Source: Stappia taiwanensis (lineage in GTDB: Bacteria > Pseudomonadota > Alphaproteobacteria > Rhizobiales > Stappiaceae). Taken from it: a stretch of 64,000 nucleotides of DNA. Below the pieces are notes generated by a model. That model worked only from the letters and a program-made list of their open reading frames with translations, ran no database searches and was not told the DNA's origin. The translations under genes were made by a program, and so were the position numbers. Position 1 is the first letter of the stretch. Each line of letters starts with the position of its first letter. The stretch is from assembly GCF_014635285.1 (NCBI RefSeq), contig NZ_BMCR01000007.1, positions 124,001 to 188,000 on the forward strand, given 5' to 3'. Positions 1 through 9,283 of this stretch are shown piece by piece.

Positions 1-87
1 AGGCGATCACCGAAGATGATGCCGGAAACATGCACATCGGTGCTCCCGCGAGCGGGAAGCGGAGACTGGAGGGGGGTTAAGCTGAGG

Positions 88-187
88 TGGGAGGCTGGCA
101 CGATGACCCGTGCCGCGACTCGTTGGGGCTGCTTCCTTCCGGACCTGACCCGGTTGGCGAGTGGCTCGTCCACCACCAACCTCCCGG
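88..187 (-). ncRNA. ffs: Signal recognition particle RNA, small bacterial type (4.5S)
   Basis: The minus strand carries the near-invariant SRP RNA apical domain, GGTCAGGTCCGGAAGGAAGC (around 132-151), where Ffh binds. The outer ends can pair: GGGAGG near 185-180 with CCTCCC near 90-95, giving the expected hairpin of about 100 nt. The RNA forms the SRP with Ffh and targets nascent membrane proteins to FtsY and the membrane. It lies about 115 bp beyond the end of the acyl-CoA synthetase gene on the same strand. In many Hyphomicrobiales ffs sits next to dnaX-ybaB-recR, so dnaX may lie just left of the window. The exact ends are inferred from the pairing. Confidence 0.93.
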
Positions 188-190
188 GCG

Positions 191-221
191 CATATATCGG
201 CGTTCATCGCCCCGTTTGCAA
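191..221 (-). promoter_or_regulatory. Probable sigma-70 promoter of the SRP RNA gene
   Basis: On the minus strand TTGCAA (216-221) stands 19 bp upstream of TATATG (191-196). The shifted reading GATATA (194-199) gives a 16 bp spacer. Either choice places the start within a few bases of the predicted 5' end of the SRP RNA near 185-187. Confidence 0.55.
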
Positions 222-300
222 GGGGAAATCCGGACAAATACGCCTCGGCTGTCCCGATTCGCCGTCCGTGCACAGCCTTGTCCCCATTGCAGGGGGTGGA

Positions 301-1941
301 TCAGGGCGCATGCGTGGCCTCATCCTCCGCCTGCCGGCGCAGGGTCTTGCGGATGATCTTGCCGGTGGTGGTCATCGGCAGAGCGTCGACGAAGGCGATC
401 TCGCGCGGGTATTCATGGGCGGCGAGACGCTGGCGGACAAAGGCCTGAAGCTCGGCGGCCAGCGCCGCATCCGCCGCATATCCCTCGGCAAGCACCACAT
501 AGGCCTTGACGATTTCCGTGCGCGCCGGGTCCGGCTTGCCCACCACTCCGGCCATCTGCACCGCCGGATGGCCGATCAGGCAGTCCTCGATCTCGCCCGG
601 GCCGATCCGGTAGCCGGAGGAGGTGATCACATCGTCGTCGCGGCCGATGAAGCGGATCCAGCCATCCGCGTCGCGGATGCCGGTGTCACCGGTCAGAAGA
701 TAGTCGCCGGCGAATTTCGCCTCCGTCGCCTGCGGGTTGTTCCAGTAGCGCAGGAACATCACCGGATCGCCCCGCCGTACGGCGATCGCCCCTTCCTCGC
801 CATCGGGCAGTGGCCGGCCCTCGGTATCGACGATAGCCAGATCGTGACCGGGCACCGCCCGCCCCATAATGCCGGGGCGTGGCGGCATCAGCGCGCCGCA
901 GGAGGAGACGATCATGTTGCACTCGGTCTGGCCGTAGAACTCGTTGATGGTGACACCAAACACCCGGAGGCCCCAGTCGAGCAGCTCCGCGCCGAGGGTT
1001 TCGCCGCCGCTGGCGATGGTGCGCATGTCGAGGCGCCAGCGTGCTCCCGGATCGTCGAAGGCGCGCATCATCTTCAGTGCCGTCGGCGGCAGGAAGGCGT
1101 TGCGGATGCCCTCGCTGGCAATCAGCTCGAAGGCGGCCTCTGCGGTGAACTTGCCAAAGCGCCGGGCGACGACCGGCACGCCGTGGTGCAGCGCCGGCAT
1201 CAACACGTCGAGCAGGCCCCCGATCCAGGCCCAGTCAGCCGGGGTCCAGATCCGGTCCCCCGGGCGGGGAAAGAAGTCATGGCTCATTTCCACGCCCGGC
1301 AGATGGCCAAGCAGCACCCGGTGCGCATGGAGCGCGCCTTTCGGCTGGCCGGTGGTGCCGGAGGTGTAGATCAGGATCGCCGGGTCTTCCGCGCTGGTCT
1401 TCACCGGCTCGAAGGTGTCCGGAAGCCCCTTTGCTTCCGCGTGGAGATCGCGGGTGCCGGGATGGGCGCCATCGATGGTGAAGACCTCGGCAAGGTCCGG
1501 CAGGTCCGGACGAATCGCCGCCAGTTTGGCCGCCCCGGCGGCGTCGGTGATGATCGCCCGGGCGCCGGAATCGCGCAGGCGGTAGGTCAGCGCCTCCTCG
1601 CCGAACAGCAGGAACAGCGGCAGGGAAATGGCGCCGAGCTTGAAGGCGGCAATATGGGTGGCGGCGGTCTCCACCGCCTGTGGCAGCAGGATCGCCACCC
1701 GGTCGCCGCGCGTCACGCCGCTGGCGCGCAGCAGCCCGGCGATCCGGTTGGACAGGCGGCGCAAGCCATCGAAGCTGACGGTCTGGCGGGTCCCGTCCTC
1801 GGCGATGCAGATCAGCGCGTCGCGCGTCGGGTCGCGCTCCGCCCATTTGTCGCAGACGTCGCGGCCGATGTTGTAAAACTCGGGGATCTGCCAGCGAAAC
1901 CGCGTCGTCAGATCATCGTAACTCTCGGCCGCTGGCAGCAT
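301..1941 (-). CDS. AMP-dependent acyl-CoA synthetase (acetyl/medium-chain type)
   Basis: A 546-residue adenylate-forming ligase that would activate a carboxylic acid to acyl-AMP and then acyl-CoA in the cytoplasm. The P-loop-like A3 motif YTSGTTGQPKG, the A5 motif YGQTE, the A7-type LLTGDTG and the C-terminal catalytic lysine context TTTGKIIRK are all present. Length and motif spacing fit the acetyl-CoA synthetase/ACSM branch, but the substrate cannot be read from sequence. The start at 1941 is preferred because GAGGGGGG lies just upstream of it. In-frame starts at 1971 and 2055 exist but have poorer ribosome sites. The gene is divergent from the HIT gene. Confidence 0.9.
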   Translation of the reverse strand: MLPAAESYDDLTTRFRWQIPEFYNIGRDVCDKWAERDPTRDALICIAEDGTRQTVSFDGLRRLSNRIAGLLRASGVTRGDRVAILLPQAVETAATHIAAFKLGAISLPLFLLFGEEALTYRLRDSGARAIITDAAGAAKLAAIRPDLPDLAEVFTIDGAHPGTRDLHAEAKGLPDTFEPVKTSAEDPAILIYTSGTTGQPKGALHAHRVLLGHLPGVEMSHDFFPRPGDRIWTPADWAWIGGLLDVLMPALHHGVPVVARRFGKFTAEAAFELIASEGIRNAFLPPTALKMMRAFDDPGARWRLDMRTIASGGETLGAELLDWGLRVFGVTINEFYGQTECNMIVSSCGALMPPRPGIMGRAVPGHDLAIVDTEGRPLPDGEEGAIAVRRGDPVMFLRYWNNPQATEAKFAGDYLLTGDTGIRDADGWIRFIGRDDDVITSSGYRIGPGEIEDCLIGHPAVQMAGVVGKPDPARTEIVKAYVVLAEGYAADAALAAELQAFVRQRLAAHEYPREIAFVDALPMTTTGKIIRKTLRRQAEDEATHAP

Positions 1942-2169
1942 GGATCCCCCCTCGGCGCGCTGGTGAGACATGCTGGCATCGTGCCGTCCTCCCCCAACGT
2001 CGCCCTCCTTTGAAAAAGACAGGCGAATGGAACGGCAGGGACGCGCGCTTGGCAAGTCTCAATCGGTGTCGTGTGCCTTTGCCGCCCGTGGTGGAGCGGC
2101 GCGCGTTGGGGGTGGTGCGACGGCAAGGGCGCGATATAGTGCCTGGGAACCTCAATGGATGGCCCTTGA

Positions 2170-2601
2170 ATGACGCCCTTTGTGCTTGATCCCCGGCTTG
2201 CGGCGGACACATTGCCTGTCGGCCTTCTTGGCCTGTGTGCAGTGCGGCTGATGAGCGATGCCCGCTTCCCCTGGCTGATGCTGGTGCCGCAGCGCCCCGA
2301 TCTGACCGAAATCCTCGACCTCGACGAGGAGGAGCGCGTGCTGCTGATGCGCGAGATCGCCGCCGCCAGCTCGGCACTGCGGGCGGTGACGGTCTGCGAC
2401 AAGCTGAATGTCGGCGCGCTGGGCAATCTGGTGCCGCAACTCCATGTGCATGTGATCGCCCGGTTCCAGGGCGATGCCGCGTGGCCCGGCCCGGTCTGGG
2501 GGCAGGGTGTGCCGCTGCCCTATGAAGAGGATGTGGCGGGAATGCTGATCCGGCGCCTGCGCGACGCGCTGGGCATGGCCCCCTCCGGGCCGGGGGCGTG
2601 A
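2170..2601 (+). CDS. HIT family nucleotide hydrolase/transferase
   Basis: A 143-residue histidine-triad domain protein. The triad region is QLHVHVIARF near residues 91-100, with the alphaproteobacterial WPGPVWG segment after it. HIT proteins hydrolyse or transfer nucleotide phosphoramidates and related nucleotidyl compounds; the substrate here is unknown. The whole protein is one HIT domain with no extension. nudC follows 58 bp downstream on the same strand, so the two are probably co-transcribed as a small nucleotide-housekeeping pair. Confidence 0.88.
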   Translation: MTPFVLDPRLAADTLPVGLLGLCAVRLMSDARFPWLMLVPQRPDLTEILDLDEEERVLLMREIAAASSALRAVTVCDKLNVGALGNLVPQLHVHVIARFQGDAAWPGPVWGQGVPLPYEEDVAGMLIRRLRDALGMAPSGPGA

Positions 2602-2659
2602 TACGTCCCGCCGCCTGCGACCGTCACCCATTGTTCTTCCGCCGGGATCTGACCCTTTC

Positions 2660-3619
2660 ATGACCTTGTGTTCCGCCACTCTTCCCGCCGCCGGTTTCGC
2701 CTTTCACGGCAATCCGCTGGAGCGCCTGTCCGAGCATCGCGGCGATGCGGACTGGCTCGCGCGCCACTTTTCGGCGGAGGCGGCCCGTTTCGTGCTGTTC
2801 TGCGACAAGCGCCCGGTGGTGGATGTGTCGGACCAGGGTGCGGGGCGCCCCTTGTCGGTGCTGCATCGGCGGGACCGCGCCGACCGGTTGTCGATGCGGA
2901 CGGAAGACAGTCTGCTGTTGGGCTTTGCTCCGGATGATGGCGCCCCGGTGTTCGCCGCGCCGCTGAAGATCGACGCGGACAAGCTGGAGACGCTGGGCGA
3001 ACCGCTCAAGCCGATCGACCTGCGCTCGCTCGCCCTGCAGGGCGTGCTGGAGCCGGGCATGCTGGGGATGCTGGCACAGGCCAGTGCGCTGCTTCACTGG
3101 CATGACACCCACCGGTTCTGTTCGCGCTGCGGCAGCCCTTCGGTGATGACGCTCGGGGGCTACCGGCGCGATTGTCCCGCTTGCGGCGGCCTGCATTTCC
3201 CCCGCACTGATCCGGTGGCGATCATGCTGGTGAGCGACGGTGAGCGCTGTCTGATGGGACGCACGCCGCAGATCGCGGAAGGGGTTTATTCCACCCTGGC
3301 CGGTTTCATCGAACCGGGCGAGACGGTGGAGGAGGCGGTGCGCCGCGAGGTGTTCGAGGAAGCGGGCATTCACGTGGGTGCCGTCACTTATCGCGCCAGT
3401 CAGCCCTGGCCGTTTCCGGCCTCGCTGATGATGGGCTGCCACGGGACGGCGACCAGCCGCGAGATCCACATGGATGAAAGCGAACTGGAGGATTGCCGCT
3501 GGTTTTCCCGCAAGGAGGTGCGGTCGATGATGGTGGGCACTCATGCCCAAGGGCTGATGATCCCGCCGCCGCTGTCCATCGCCCACTGGCTGATTCGCTG
3601 TTGGGTCGAGGAAACCTGA
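2660..3619 (+). CDS. nudC: NAD(H) diphosphatase, NudC type Nudix hydrolase
   Basis: A 319-residue protein that splits NADH/NAD+ into NMN(H) and AMP; E. coli NudC also removes NAD caps from RNA 5' ends. Order of parts: a variable N-terminal domain; a four-cysteine zinc ribbon (CSRCG and CPACG, residues about 154-175); then the Nudix box GFIEPGETVEEAVRREVFEE near 214-233 with its catalytic glutamates. The NADH-pyrophosphatase signature SQPWPFPASLM follows near residue 253. Length is close to the rhizobial norm. The full motif set makes the assignment firm. Confidence 0.95.
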   Translation: MTLCSATLPAAGFAFHGNPLERLSEHRGDADWLARHFSAEAARFVLFCDKRPVVDVSDQGAGRPLSVLHRRDRADRLSMRTEDSLLLGFAPDDGAPVFAAPLKIDADKLETLGEPLKPIDLRSLALQGVLEPGMLGMLAQASALLHWHDTHRFCSRCGSPSVMTLGGYRRDCPACGGLHFPRTDPVAIMLVSDGERCLMGRTPQIAEGVYSTLAGFIEPGETVEEAVRREVFEEAGIHVGAVTYRASQPWPFPASLMMGCHGTATSREIHMDESELEDCRWFSRKEVRSMMVGTHAQGLMIPPPLSIAHWLIRCWVEET

Positions 3620-3703
3620 GCCGCCCGGCAAAAACGCTTGTGATCGCCGCAAGCTGCACCTACCTGAGGCGATGACGTTCACCAACCGGGACCCTCGCGC
3701 CTC

Positions 3704-4408
3704 ATGATTTCCTCCGCGCTGCGCGCGCTCACGCAGATTTTCCAGCCCGAGCTGCGGGCGATCTTCTGGAAGACGCTGGGCTACACGCTGGCCCTGCTGC
3801 TGCTGGTCTGGATCGCGCTCAACGGCGCCGTCGCCTGGTTCGTGGCGCTGCCCTATCCCTGGCTCGATACCGCCCTGTCGATCCTGACCGGCATCGGTGT
3901 GATCTTCGTGCTCGGGTTCCTGGTGGCGCCGGTCACCGCCATCATCGCCGGCCTGTTGCAGGACGATATCGCCGAGGTGGTGGAGCGCGGCGACTATCCG
4001 GCCGATCCGCCGGGGCGGGCCCTGCCGATGGCGCAGGCGGTGCCGCAGGCGATCAAGTTCACCGGCATCGTCATCCTCGGCAACCTCCTGGCCCTGTTCC
4101 TCCTGTTGGTGCCGGGCGTCAACCTGGTCGCCTTCCTGCTGGTCAACGGCTATCTGCTTGGCCGCGAGTTCTTCGAATTCGCCGCCATGCGCTTCCGCTC
4201 GCCGGAAGAGGCAAAGGCCTTTCGCCGCGCCCATCGCGGCACGGTGTTTCTCGCCGGTCTGGCGATTGCCGGGTTCCTCGCCATCCCGCTGCTCAATCTG
4301 CTGACGCCGATCTTCGCCACGGTGATGATGGTGCATCTCAACAAGCGCATCACCGCTGGCAACCAAACCCGGTCGGCGCGGGCAGGGCGGCTGGGCAACC
4401 AGTCATGA
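3704..4408 (+). CDS. EI24 domain / CysZ-like inner membrane protein
   Basis: A 234-residue protein with about four hydrophobic stretches: residues about 25-50, 57-90, 120-155 and 180-210. The amphipathic region between them contains VVERGDYPADPPG, a pattern typical of the EI24/CysZ superfamily. Some members are sulfate channels, but many alphaproteobacterial members have no tested role, so transport of sulfate is only a possibility. It follows nudC by 84 bp and is convergent with the aquaporin gene. Confidence 0.8.
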   Translation: MISSALRALTQIFQPELRAIFWKTLGYTLALLLLVWIALNGAVAWFVALPYPWLDTALSILTGIGVIFVLGFLVAPVTAIIAGLLQDDIAEVVERGDYPADPPGRALPMAQAVPQAIKFTGIVILGNLLALFLLLVPGVNLVAFLLVNGYLLGREFFEFAAMRFRSPEEAKAFRRAHRGTVFLAGLAIAGFLAIPLLNLLTPIFATVMMVHLNKRITAGNQTRSARAGRLGNQS

Positions 4409-4466
4409 ATTGGTCGCCGCATTGCGATCGAGCTGACGCGGCATCCGTCTGCTGCAACGTCCCGCG

Positions 4467-5171
4467 TCAGCTCTCGTCTGGTGCAAGCAGCCCGGACTTG
4501 AACAACAGACCCGCCCCTGCCGCGCCAAGCAGTGGGGCAACGATGAAGAGCCAGAGTTGCACCACGGCCTGCGGGTTGGAGCCTGCGCCGATCAATGCCG
4601 GACCGATGGAGCGGGCCGGATTGACCGACACCCCGGTAACGTTGATGCCGACAATGTGGATTGCCGTTAACGTCAAGCCGATGGCGAGGCCGGCCAGGTG
4701 GTTCGGGGCGCCCTTCTGAGTGACGCCGAGGATGCACACGAGGAACAGGAAGGTTGCAACCGTCTCGAAAACGAGGGCGGACACCACACCATATTCCCCA
4801 AGATAGCCCGCTCCCCAGCCGTTCTGGCCGAGGCTTCCGTCCCAGCCGCTGGTCTTGCCGCTCAGAATCAGCGCCAGCACAGCGGCACCCGCGATGGCAC
4901 CCAGAACCTGGCTGACGACATATCCGACAAGCTCCGACAGCGGCATGCGGCCGGCGAGAAAGACGCCAAAGCTGACCGCCGGATTGACATGGCAGCCGGA
5001 GATCATACCGATGCCATAGGCCATGGCGACGATCGCAAGACCAAAAGCGAAAGCAATTCCAAGGATATCAATTGCGGTTGGCCCCGTCCCCATTCCGGCG
5101 ATAACAGCTGCGCCGCAACCAAAAAACACTAGAGTGAATGTTCCTATGAATTCGGCGATTGGCTTCTTCAT
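4467..5171 (-). CDS. aqpZ: Aquaporin Z-type water channel
   Basis: A 234-residue MIP-family channel. The two pore-forming boxes are present as NPAVSFG (near residue 63) and NPARSIG (near residue 183), with six hydrophobic spans arranged in two homologous halves. The residues around the second box (VNPARS) fit water-selective AqpZ rather than glycerol facilitators. The start at 5171 has GGAG twelve bases upstream. The gene and its 245 bp upstream region look less GC-rich than the neighbours by eye, which may mean later acquisition. It is divergent from sdhC. Confidence 0.93.
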   Translation of the reverse strand: MKKPIAEFIGTFTLVFFGCGAAVIAGMGTGPTAIDILGIAFAFGLAIVAMAYGIGMISGCHVNPAVSFGVFLAGRMPLSELVGYVVSQVLGAIAGAAVLALILSGKTSGWDGSLGQNGWGAGYLGEYGVVSALVFETVATFLFLVCILGVTQKGAPNHLAGLAIGLTLTAIHIVGINVTGVSVNPARSIGPALIGAGSNPQAVVQLWLFIVAPLLGAAGAGLLFKSGLLAPDES

Positions 5172-5311
5172 GAGGAATCTCCGATACTCGAGGAATCCTT
5201 TGAAATTTGCGTCAATAATATTTGGGTTTTTAGCCCTAACGCTACGGTATCATGAGTGCCGTGGTCACTCCAGTGGCAACAACAAAGCGTCAATCTGGCC
5301 AACAGGATACT

Positions 5312-5340
5312 TTGACGCCGCCCGATGTTGGCGCTAGAAG
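5312..5340 (+). promoter_or_regulatory. Candidate sigma-70 promoter of the sdh operon
   Basis: TTGACG (5312-5317) and TAGAAG (5335-5340) are separated by exactly 17 bp. The start would fall near 5347, giving a leader of about 70 nt before sdhC. The -10 element is imperfect. The palindrome at 5370-5387 lies just downstream, where a bound repressor could block initiation or early elongation. Confidence 0.45.
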
Positions 5341-5369
5341 GCGGGGATACAAGGCCCTGATATAGCTAC

Positions 5370-5387
5370 CGTTTACGTAAACGTAAG
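5370..5387. promoter_or_regulatory. ACGT-centred palindromic operator candidate upstream of sdhC
   Basis: CGTTTACGTAAACG (5370-5383) is a perfect 14-bp palindrome. It overlaps a second inverted repeat, TTACGT-AA-ACGTAA (5373-5386). It lies 30 bp before the sdhC start codon. The layout resembles the TTTACGT..ACGTAAA operators I recall for MerR-family LiuR regulators in proteobacteria, though that link is from memory. A related TTTACGTAAA stands directly before mdh at 17433. Confidence 0.5.
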
Positions 5388-5416
5388 GCGGCTTAGGGGA
5401 GACGGGAGAACAACCC

Positions 5417-5815
5417 ATGTCGGACGTCGGGATGAAGAACAGCCGGCCGCTGTCGCCGCATATCCAGATCTACAAACCCATTCTCACCATGGTCATGTCG
5501 ATCCTGCACCGGATCACGGGTGCGGCGCTTTACGTCGGCACGATCCTGGTTGCCTGGTGGCTGGTCGCCGCCGCCGCCGGACCGGAGTACTTCGACTTCG
5601 TCAACGAGCTGTATGGCTCGCTGTTCGGGCGGCTGGTGCTGTTCGGCTTTACCTGGGCGCTGGTGCACCACCTGATCGGCGGTCTGCGCCATTTCATCTG
5701 GGACATGGGCTACGGCTTCGGCCGCGAGGCACGCGAGTGGCTGGCGCGGGCGACGATCATCGGCTCGGTCGCCATCACGATCCTGCTCTGGGTCATCGGC
5801 TACGCGGTTCGCTGA
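5417..5815 (+). CDS. sdhC: Succinate dehydrogenase cytochrome b556 subunit
   Basis: A 132-residue membrane anchor of complex II with three transmembrane spans. It helps bind haem b and ubiquinone. The family signature RPLSPHIQIYKP is at residues 10-21 and the SdhC motif HRITG near residue 32. The histidines in HHLIGGLRHFIWD near residues 85-97 include the expected haem ligand. GGGAGA precedes the ATG. First gene of the sdh locus. Confidence 0.96.
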   Translation: MSDVGMKNSRPLSPHIQIYKPILTMVMSILHRITGAALYVGTILVAWWLVAAAAGPEYFDFVNELYGSLFGRLVLFGFTWALVHHLIGGLRHFIWDMGYGFGREAREWLARATIIGSVAITILLWVIGYAVR

Positions 5816-5827
5816 GGGAGAATGACG

Positions 5828-6211
5828 ATGAACGACATGCGCACCCCTCTTTCCAAGGTCGAGGGCCTCGGCTCGGCCAAGGAGGGCACCACCCATTTCT
5901 GGCACCAGCGGGTCACCGCCGTCGCCAATGTGTTCCTGATCTCCTTCTTCGTGATCCTGATCGTGGCGCTGCAGGGCGGCGATCACGAGGACGTGGTGGA
6001 GACCCTCGCCAACCCCCTCGTCGGGGTGCTGATGGTGCTGGTGATCCTGTCCTCCGTCTATCACATGAAGCTCGGCATGCAGGTGATCATCGAGGACTAT
6101 GTCCACGGTGAGGGCGCCAAGCTGATGGCGCTGATGGGCAATACCTTCTTCTCGGTTTTCATCGGCCTTGCGTCGGTGTTCGCCGTTCTCAAGATCAGCT
6201 TCGGAGGCTGA
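5828..6211 (+). CDS. sdhD: Succinate dehydrogenase membrane anchor subunit
   Basis: About 127 residues with three hydrophobic spans, and a loop [16 protein letters not shown] containing the likely haem/quinone-site histidine and tyrosine. The N-terminal segment ([18 protein letters not shown], then HFWHQR) is the typical alphaproteobacterial SdhD opening. GGGAG at 5816-5820 is well spaced for the ATG at 5828; the ATG at 5822 is only two bases from it, so the later start is preferred. It follows sdhC by 12 bp. Confidence 0.94.
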   Translation: MNDMRTPLSKVEGLGSAKEGTTHFWHQRVTAVANVFLISFFVILIVALQGGDHEDVVETLANPLVGVLMVLVILSSVYHMKLGMQVIIEDYVHGEGAKLMALMGNTFFSVFIGLASVFAVLKISFGG

Positions 6212-6216
6212 ACAAA

Positions 6217-8046
6217 ATGGCAGGACAAGCCTACTCCTTTGTCGACCACAAATATGACGTGGTCGTCGTCGGTGCCGGTGGCGCCGGCCTGCGCGCCACC
6301 CTCGGCATGGCCGAGCAGGGCCTCCGCACAGCCTGTATTTCCAAGGTGTTCCCGACCCGCTCACACACGGTCGCGGCCCAGGGCGGTATCGCCGCCTCGC
6401 TGCAGAACATGACGCCGGACTGCTGGCAGTGGCACATGTACGACACGGTGAAGGGCTCCGACTGGCTCGGCGACACCGACGCCATGGAGTACCTGGCCCG
6501 CGAGGCGCCCAAGGCGGTCTACGAGCTGGAGCATTACGGCGTGCCGTTCTCGCGCACCGAGGATGGGCGCATCTACCAGCGTCCGTTCGGCGGCCACATG
6601 CAGAATTACGGCAACGGTCCCCCGGTGCAGCGCACCTGCGCCGCCGCAGACCGCACCGGCCATGCGATCCTGCACACGCTCTACGGCCAGTCGCTGCGGC
6701 ACAACGCCGAGTTCTTCATCGAGTATTTCGCGCTCGATCTGATCATGTCCGAGGACGGGGTCTGTCAGGGCGTGATCGCCTGGAACCTCGACGACGGCAC
6801 GATCCACCGCTTCTCCGCCAAGATGGTGGTGCTGGCGACCGGTGGCTATGGCCGCGCCTATTTCTCCGCTACCTCGGCGCATACCTGCACCGGCGACGGC
6901 GGCGGCATGACCGCTCGCGCGGGTCTGCCGCTCCAGGACATGGAGTTTGTGCAGTTCCACCCGACCGGCATCTATGGCGCCGGCTGCCTGATCACCGAGG
7001 GTGCGCGCGGCGAAGGCGGCTATCTTGTCAACTCCGAGGGTGAGCGCTTCATGGAGCGTTATGCGCCCTCGGCCAAGGACCTCGCCTCGCGTGACGTGGT
7101 CTCGCGCTGCATGACCATGGAAATCCGCGACGGGCGCGGTGTCGGCAAGCAGAAGGATCACATCTTCCTGCATCTCGACCACCTCGATCCGGATATCCTC
7201 GCCGAACGCCTGCCGGGCATTTCGGAATCGGCGAAGATCTTCGCCGGCGTCGATGTCACCAAGGAGCCGATCCCGGTGCTGCCGACCGTCCACTACAACA
7301 TGGGCGGCGTCCCCACCAACTACTGGGGCGAGGTGCTGAACCCGACCAAGGACGACCCCAATGCGATCCAGCCGGGCCTGATGGCCGTCGGCGAGGCGGG
7401 CTGCGCCTCGGTGCACGGCGCCAACCGGCTTGGCTCCAATTCGCTGATCGACCTGGTGGTCTTCGGCCGCGCCGCCGCCATCAAGGCTGCCGAAGTGGTC
7501 GATCCGAAGTCCGCCGTTCCGACGCCGAACGAGGCGTGCTGCGACAAGATCATGGCCCGCTTCGACAAGCTGCGCCATGCCAATGGCGGCACCCCGACGG
7601 CCCGTCTTCGCGAGAAGATGCAGCGGGCGATGCAGGAAGACGCCGCCGTGTTCCGCACCCAGGAAAGCCTGGAGCAGGGCTGTCAGCGCCTGACGGCGAT
7701 CTGGGGCGAGCTCGCCGATCTCAAGGTCACCGACCGGTCGATGATCTGGAACTCCGATCTGGTGGAAACACTGGAGCTGGAGAACCTGATGGCCAACGCG
7801 ATCACCACGGTCCATGGCGCCGAGGCGCGCAAGGAAAGCCGTGGCGCCCATGCCCGCGAGGACTACAAGGATGGTCCGATGGGCGGTCGCGACGACGAGA
7901 ACTGGCGCAAGCACACGCTGGCCCGCGTCGACGAGGCCGGCAAGGTGACGCTCGACTATCGCGCGGTGGTCACCGAGCCGCTGACCACCTTCGAGGAAGG
8001 CGGCATCGACATGGCCAAGATCGCGCCGAAAGCGCGCGTCTACTAA
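6217..8046 (+). CDS. sdhA: Succinate dehydrogenase flavoprotein subunit
   Basis: A 609-residue catalytic subunit that oxidises succinate to fumarate at covalently bound FAD on the cytoplasmic face of complex II. The FAD-binding [12 protein letters not shown] is near residue 15; SHTVAAQGG includes the flavin-linking histidine. The active-site regions HPTGIYG and [11 protein letters not shown] are intact. Length is normal. GGAGG stands eight bases before the ATG. The usual partner sdhB is not next; two other genes intervene. Confidence 0.98.
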   Translation: MAGQAYSFVDHKYDVVVVGAGGAGLRATLGMAEQGLRTACISKVFPTRSHTVAAQGGIAASLQNMTPDCWQWHMYDTVKGSDWLGDTDAMEYLAREAPKAVYELEHYGVPFSRTEDGRIYQRPFGGHMQNYGNGPPVQRTCAAADRTGHAILHTLYGQSLRHNAEFFIEYFALDLIMSEDGVCQGVIAWNLDDGTIHRFSAKMVVLATGGYGRAYFSATSAHTCTGDGGGMTARAGLPLQDMEFVQFHPTGIYGAGCLITEGARGEGGYLVNSEGERFMERYAPSAKDLASRDVVSRCMTMEIRDGRGVGKQKDHIFLHLDHLDPDILAERLPGISESAKIFAGVDVTKEPIPVLPTVHYNMGGVPTNYWGEVLNPTKDDPNAIQPGLMAVGEAGCASVHGANRLGSNSLIDLVVFGRAAAIKAAEVVDPKSAVPTPNEACCDKIMARFDKLRHANGGTPTARLREKMQRAMQEDAAVFRTQESLEQGCQRLTAIWGELADLKVTDRSMIWNSDLVETLELENLMANAITTVHGAEARKESRGAHAREDYKDGPMGGRDDENWRKHTLARVDEAGKVTLDYRAVVTEPLTTFEEGGIDMAKIAPKARVY

Positions 8047-8280
8047 GCCGATGACCCAGCGCCGGGCACAGCAGGGACGGGACACCTTCGGCAGGAGCGC
8101 CCTTGCGGCGACCCTGTCGGCGGCGTCGGTCCCTCCGACTGTGGCCGGCGTACCAATGCCGCGCCGTGACGATGGCTGGTCCGCGCGGAACGACGCAAGC
8201 CTTGCCGGTTCCCTGACGACAGTCGCGGGCGGGATCGGCGGGCCTCTCAACCCGGGCGCGCTGTAGGACGCGATGTGCGC

Positions 8281-9141
8281 ATGGCGGCCGTGACTTTCGA
8301 CATCGACACCACGTCTCCTTTCGGCACCTATCCGGCCGAGGGGATCGGGCGTTTCGCCTGGCGCCTGGCGGACCGGCACGAATTGCCGGACCGGCTGCGC
8401 AAGCGCGTGCGTGCGCTCGTGGCCCGCTGCTTTCGCGGCCCCTATGACGCGGAGGCCGATGGCCTGCGGTTTCGCCTTTACCCCGGCAGCAACTACGACG
8501 ATCGCAAGATCTTCGCCCGTAGCCGGCTGCCGGAGAGAGCCGAACATGCGCTGCTGGCGCCGCGGTTTCGTGCCGGCGTGACCTTTGTCGATGTCGGGGC
8601 CAATGTGGGCAGCTACAGTCTCGATGCGGCCCGGCGCGGCGCCCGGGTTCTGGCAATCGAGGCCAATTCCGACACGGCGGAGAGGCTCGCCTACAATGTC
8701 GCCGCCAATGGCGCGACGACGGTGGAGATCGCCAATGTAGCCATTGGCGCGGAAGCGGGGACGCTGGCGCTCTGGCAGGAGCCGTCGAACTGCGGCTTCG
8801 CGACCCTTGTGCCTGATCTGACAACGGGAAAATGGGCCGGCGACTGGCGGTCGCGGCAGGTGACGGTGCGCCCCTTGCGCGATGTGCTGGCCGATCACCG
8901 GATTGCCCGCGCCGACGTGCTGAAGGTCGATGTCGAGGGCTTCGAGGACAGGGTGTTGATGCCCTTCGTGACCAGTGCACCGCGTCAGGCCTGGCCGCTG
9001 GCCATCCTGCTGGAGACCAACTGCCGGGAGCACTGGCAGGAGGATTGCCTGGCCGCGCTGATCGGCTGCGGCTATCGCCCCGCCGGCGAAACGGCGGACA
9101 ACATTCTTTTGACACTGGTGGATGAGGAGACCGGCACGTGA
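8281..9141 (+). CDS. FkbM family SAM-dependent methyltransferase
   Basis: A 286-residue protein. The FkbM core starts near residue 100 with the SAM-binding motif VDVGANVGSYSL and the acidic motif LAIEANSDTAERL. The family's LKVDVEGFE motif lies near residue 217. Such enzymes O-methylate sugars, lipids or natural products; the acceptor is unknown. The ATG at 8281 is chosen, with a GTG at 8275 also possible. It lies between sdhA and the CreD-like gene on the same strand with no obvious terminator, so it may ride on the sdh transcript. No other glycan genes are close. Confidence 0.85.
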   Translation: MAAVTFDIDTTSPFGTYPAEGIGRFAWRLADRHELPDRLRKRVRALVARCFRGPYDAEADGLRFRLYPGSNYDDRKIFARSRLPERAEHALLAPRFRAGVTFVDVGANVGSYSLDAARRGARVLAIEANSDTAERLAYNVAANGATTVEIANVAIGAEAGTLALWQEPSNCGFATLVPDLTTGKWAGDWRSRQVTVRPLRDVLADHRIARADVLKVDVEGFEDRVLMPFVTSAPRQAWPLAILLETNCREHWQEDCLAALIGCGYRPAGETADNILLTLVDEETGT

Positions 9142-9283
9142 CCTGCGTCTTGCCTCGCCCCTGTTCCCCGCTTTCCGTAAGTGGCCCGATTTCGGCCTGC
9201 TCTTGCCCCGATTTGCGCATAAAAGTGCCGTCGCTCTCAGATTTGCTCGCTTCGGTTGAATCTCGCGATCTGGAGTGTGACGT

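Noticed and set aside
16-2013. A 665-codon open frame on the plus strand opposite the acyl-CoA synthetase
   Set aside because: It is the antisense shadow of a gene with complete adenylate-ligase motifs, and it runs through the SRP RNA. High GC content leaves many such long frames open here.
8051-8266. A 71-codon frame just after sdhA
   Set aside because: No ribosome site, no family resemblance and low-complexity sequence. It might be a decayed remnant, but nothing supports expression.
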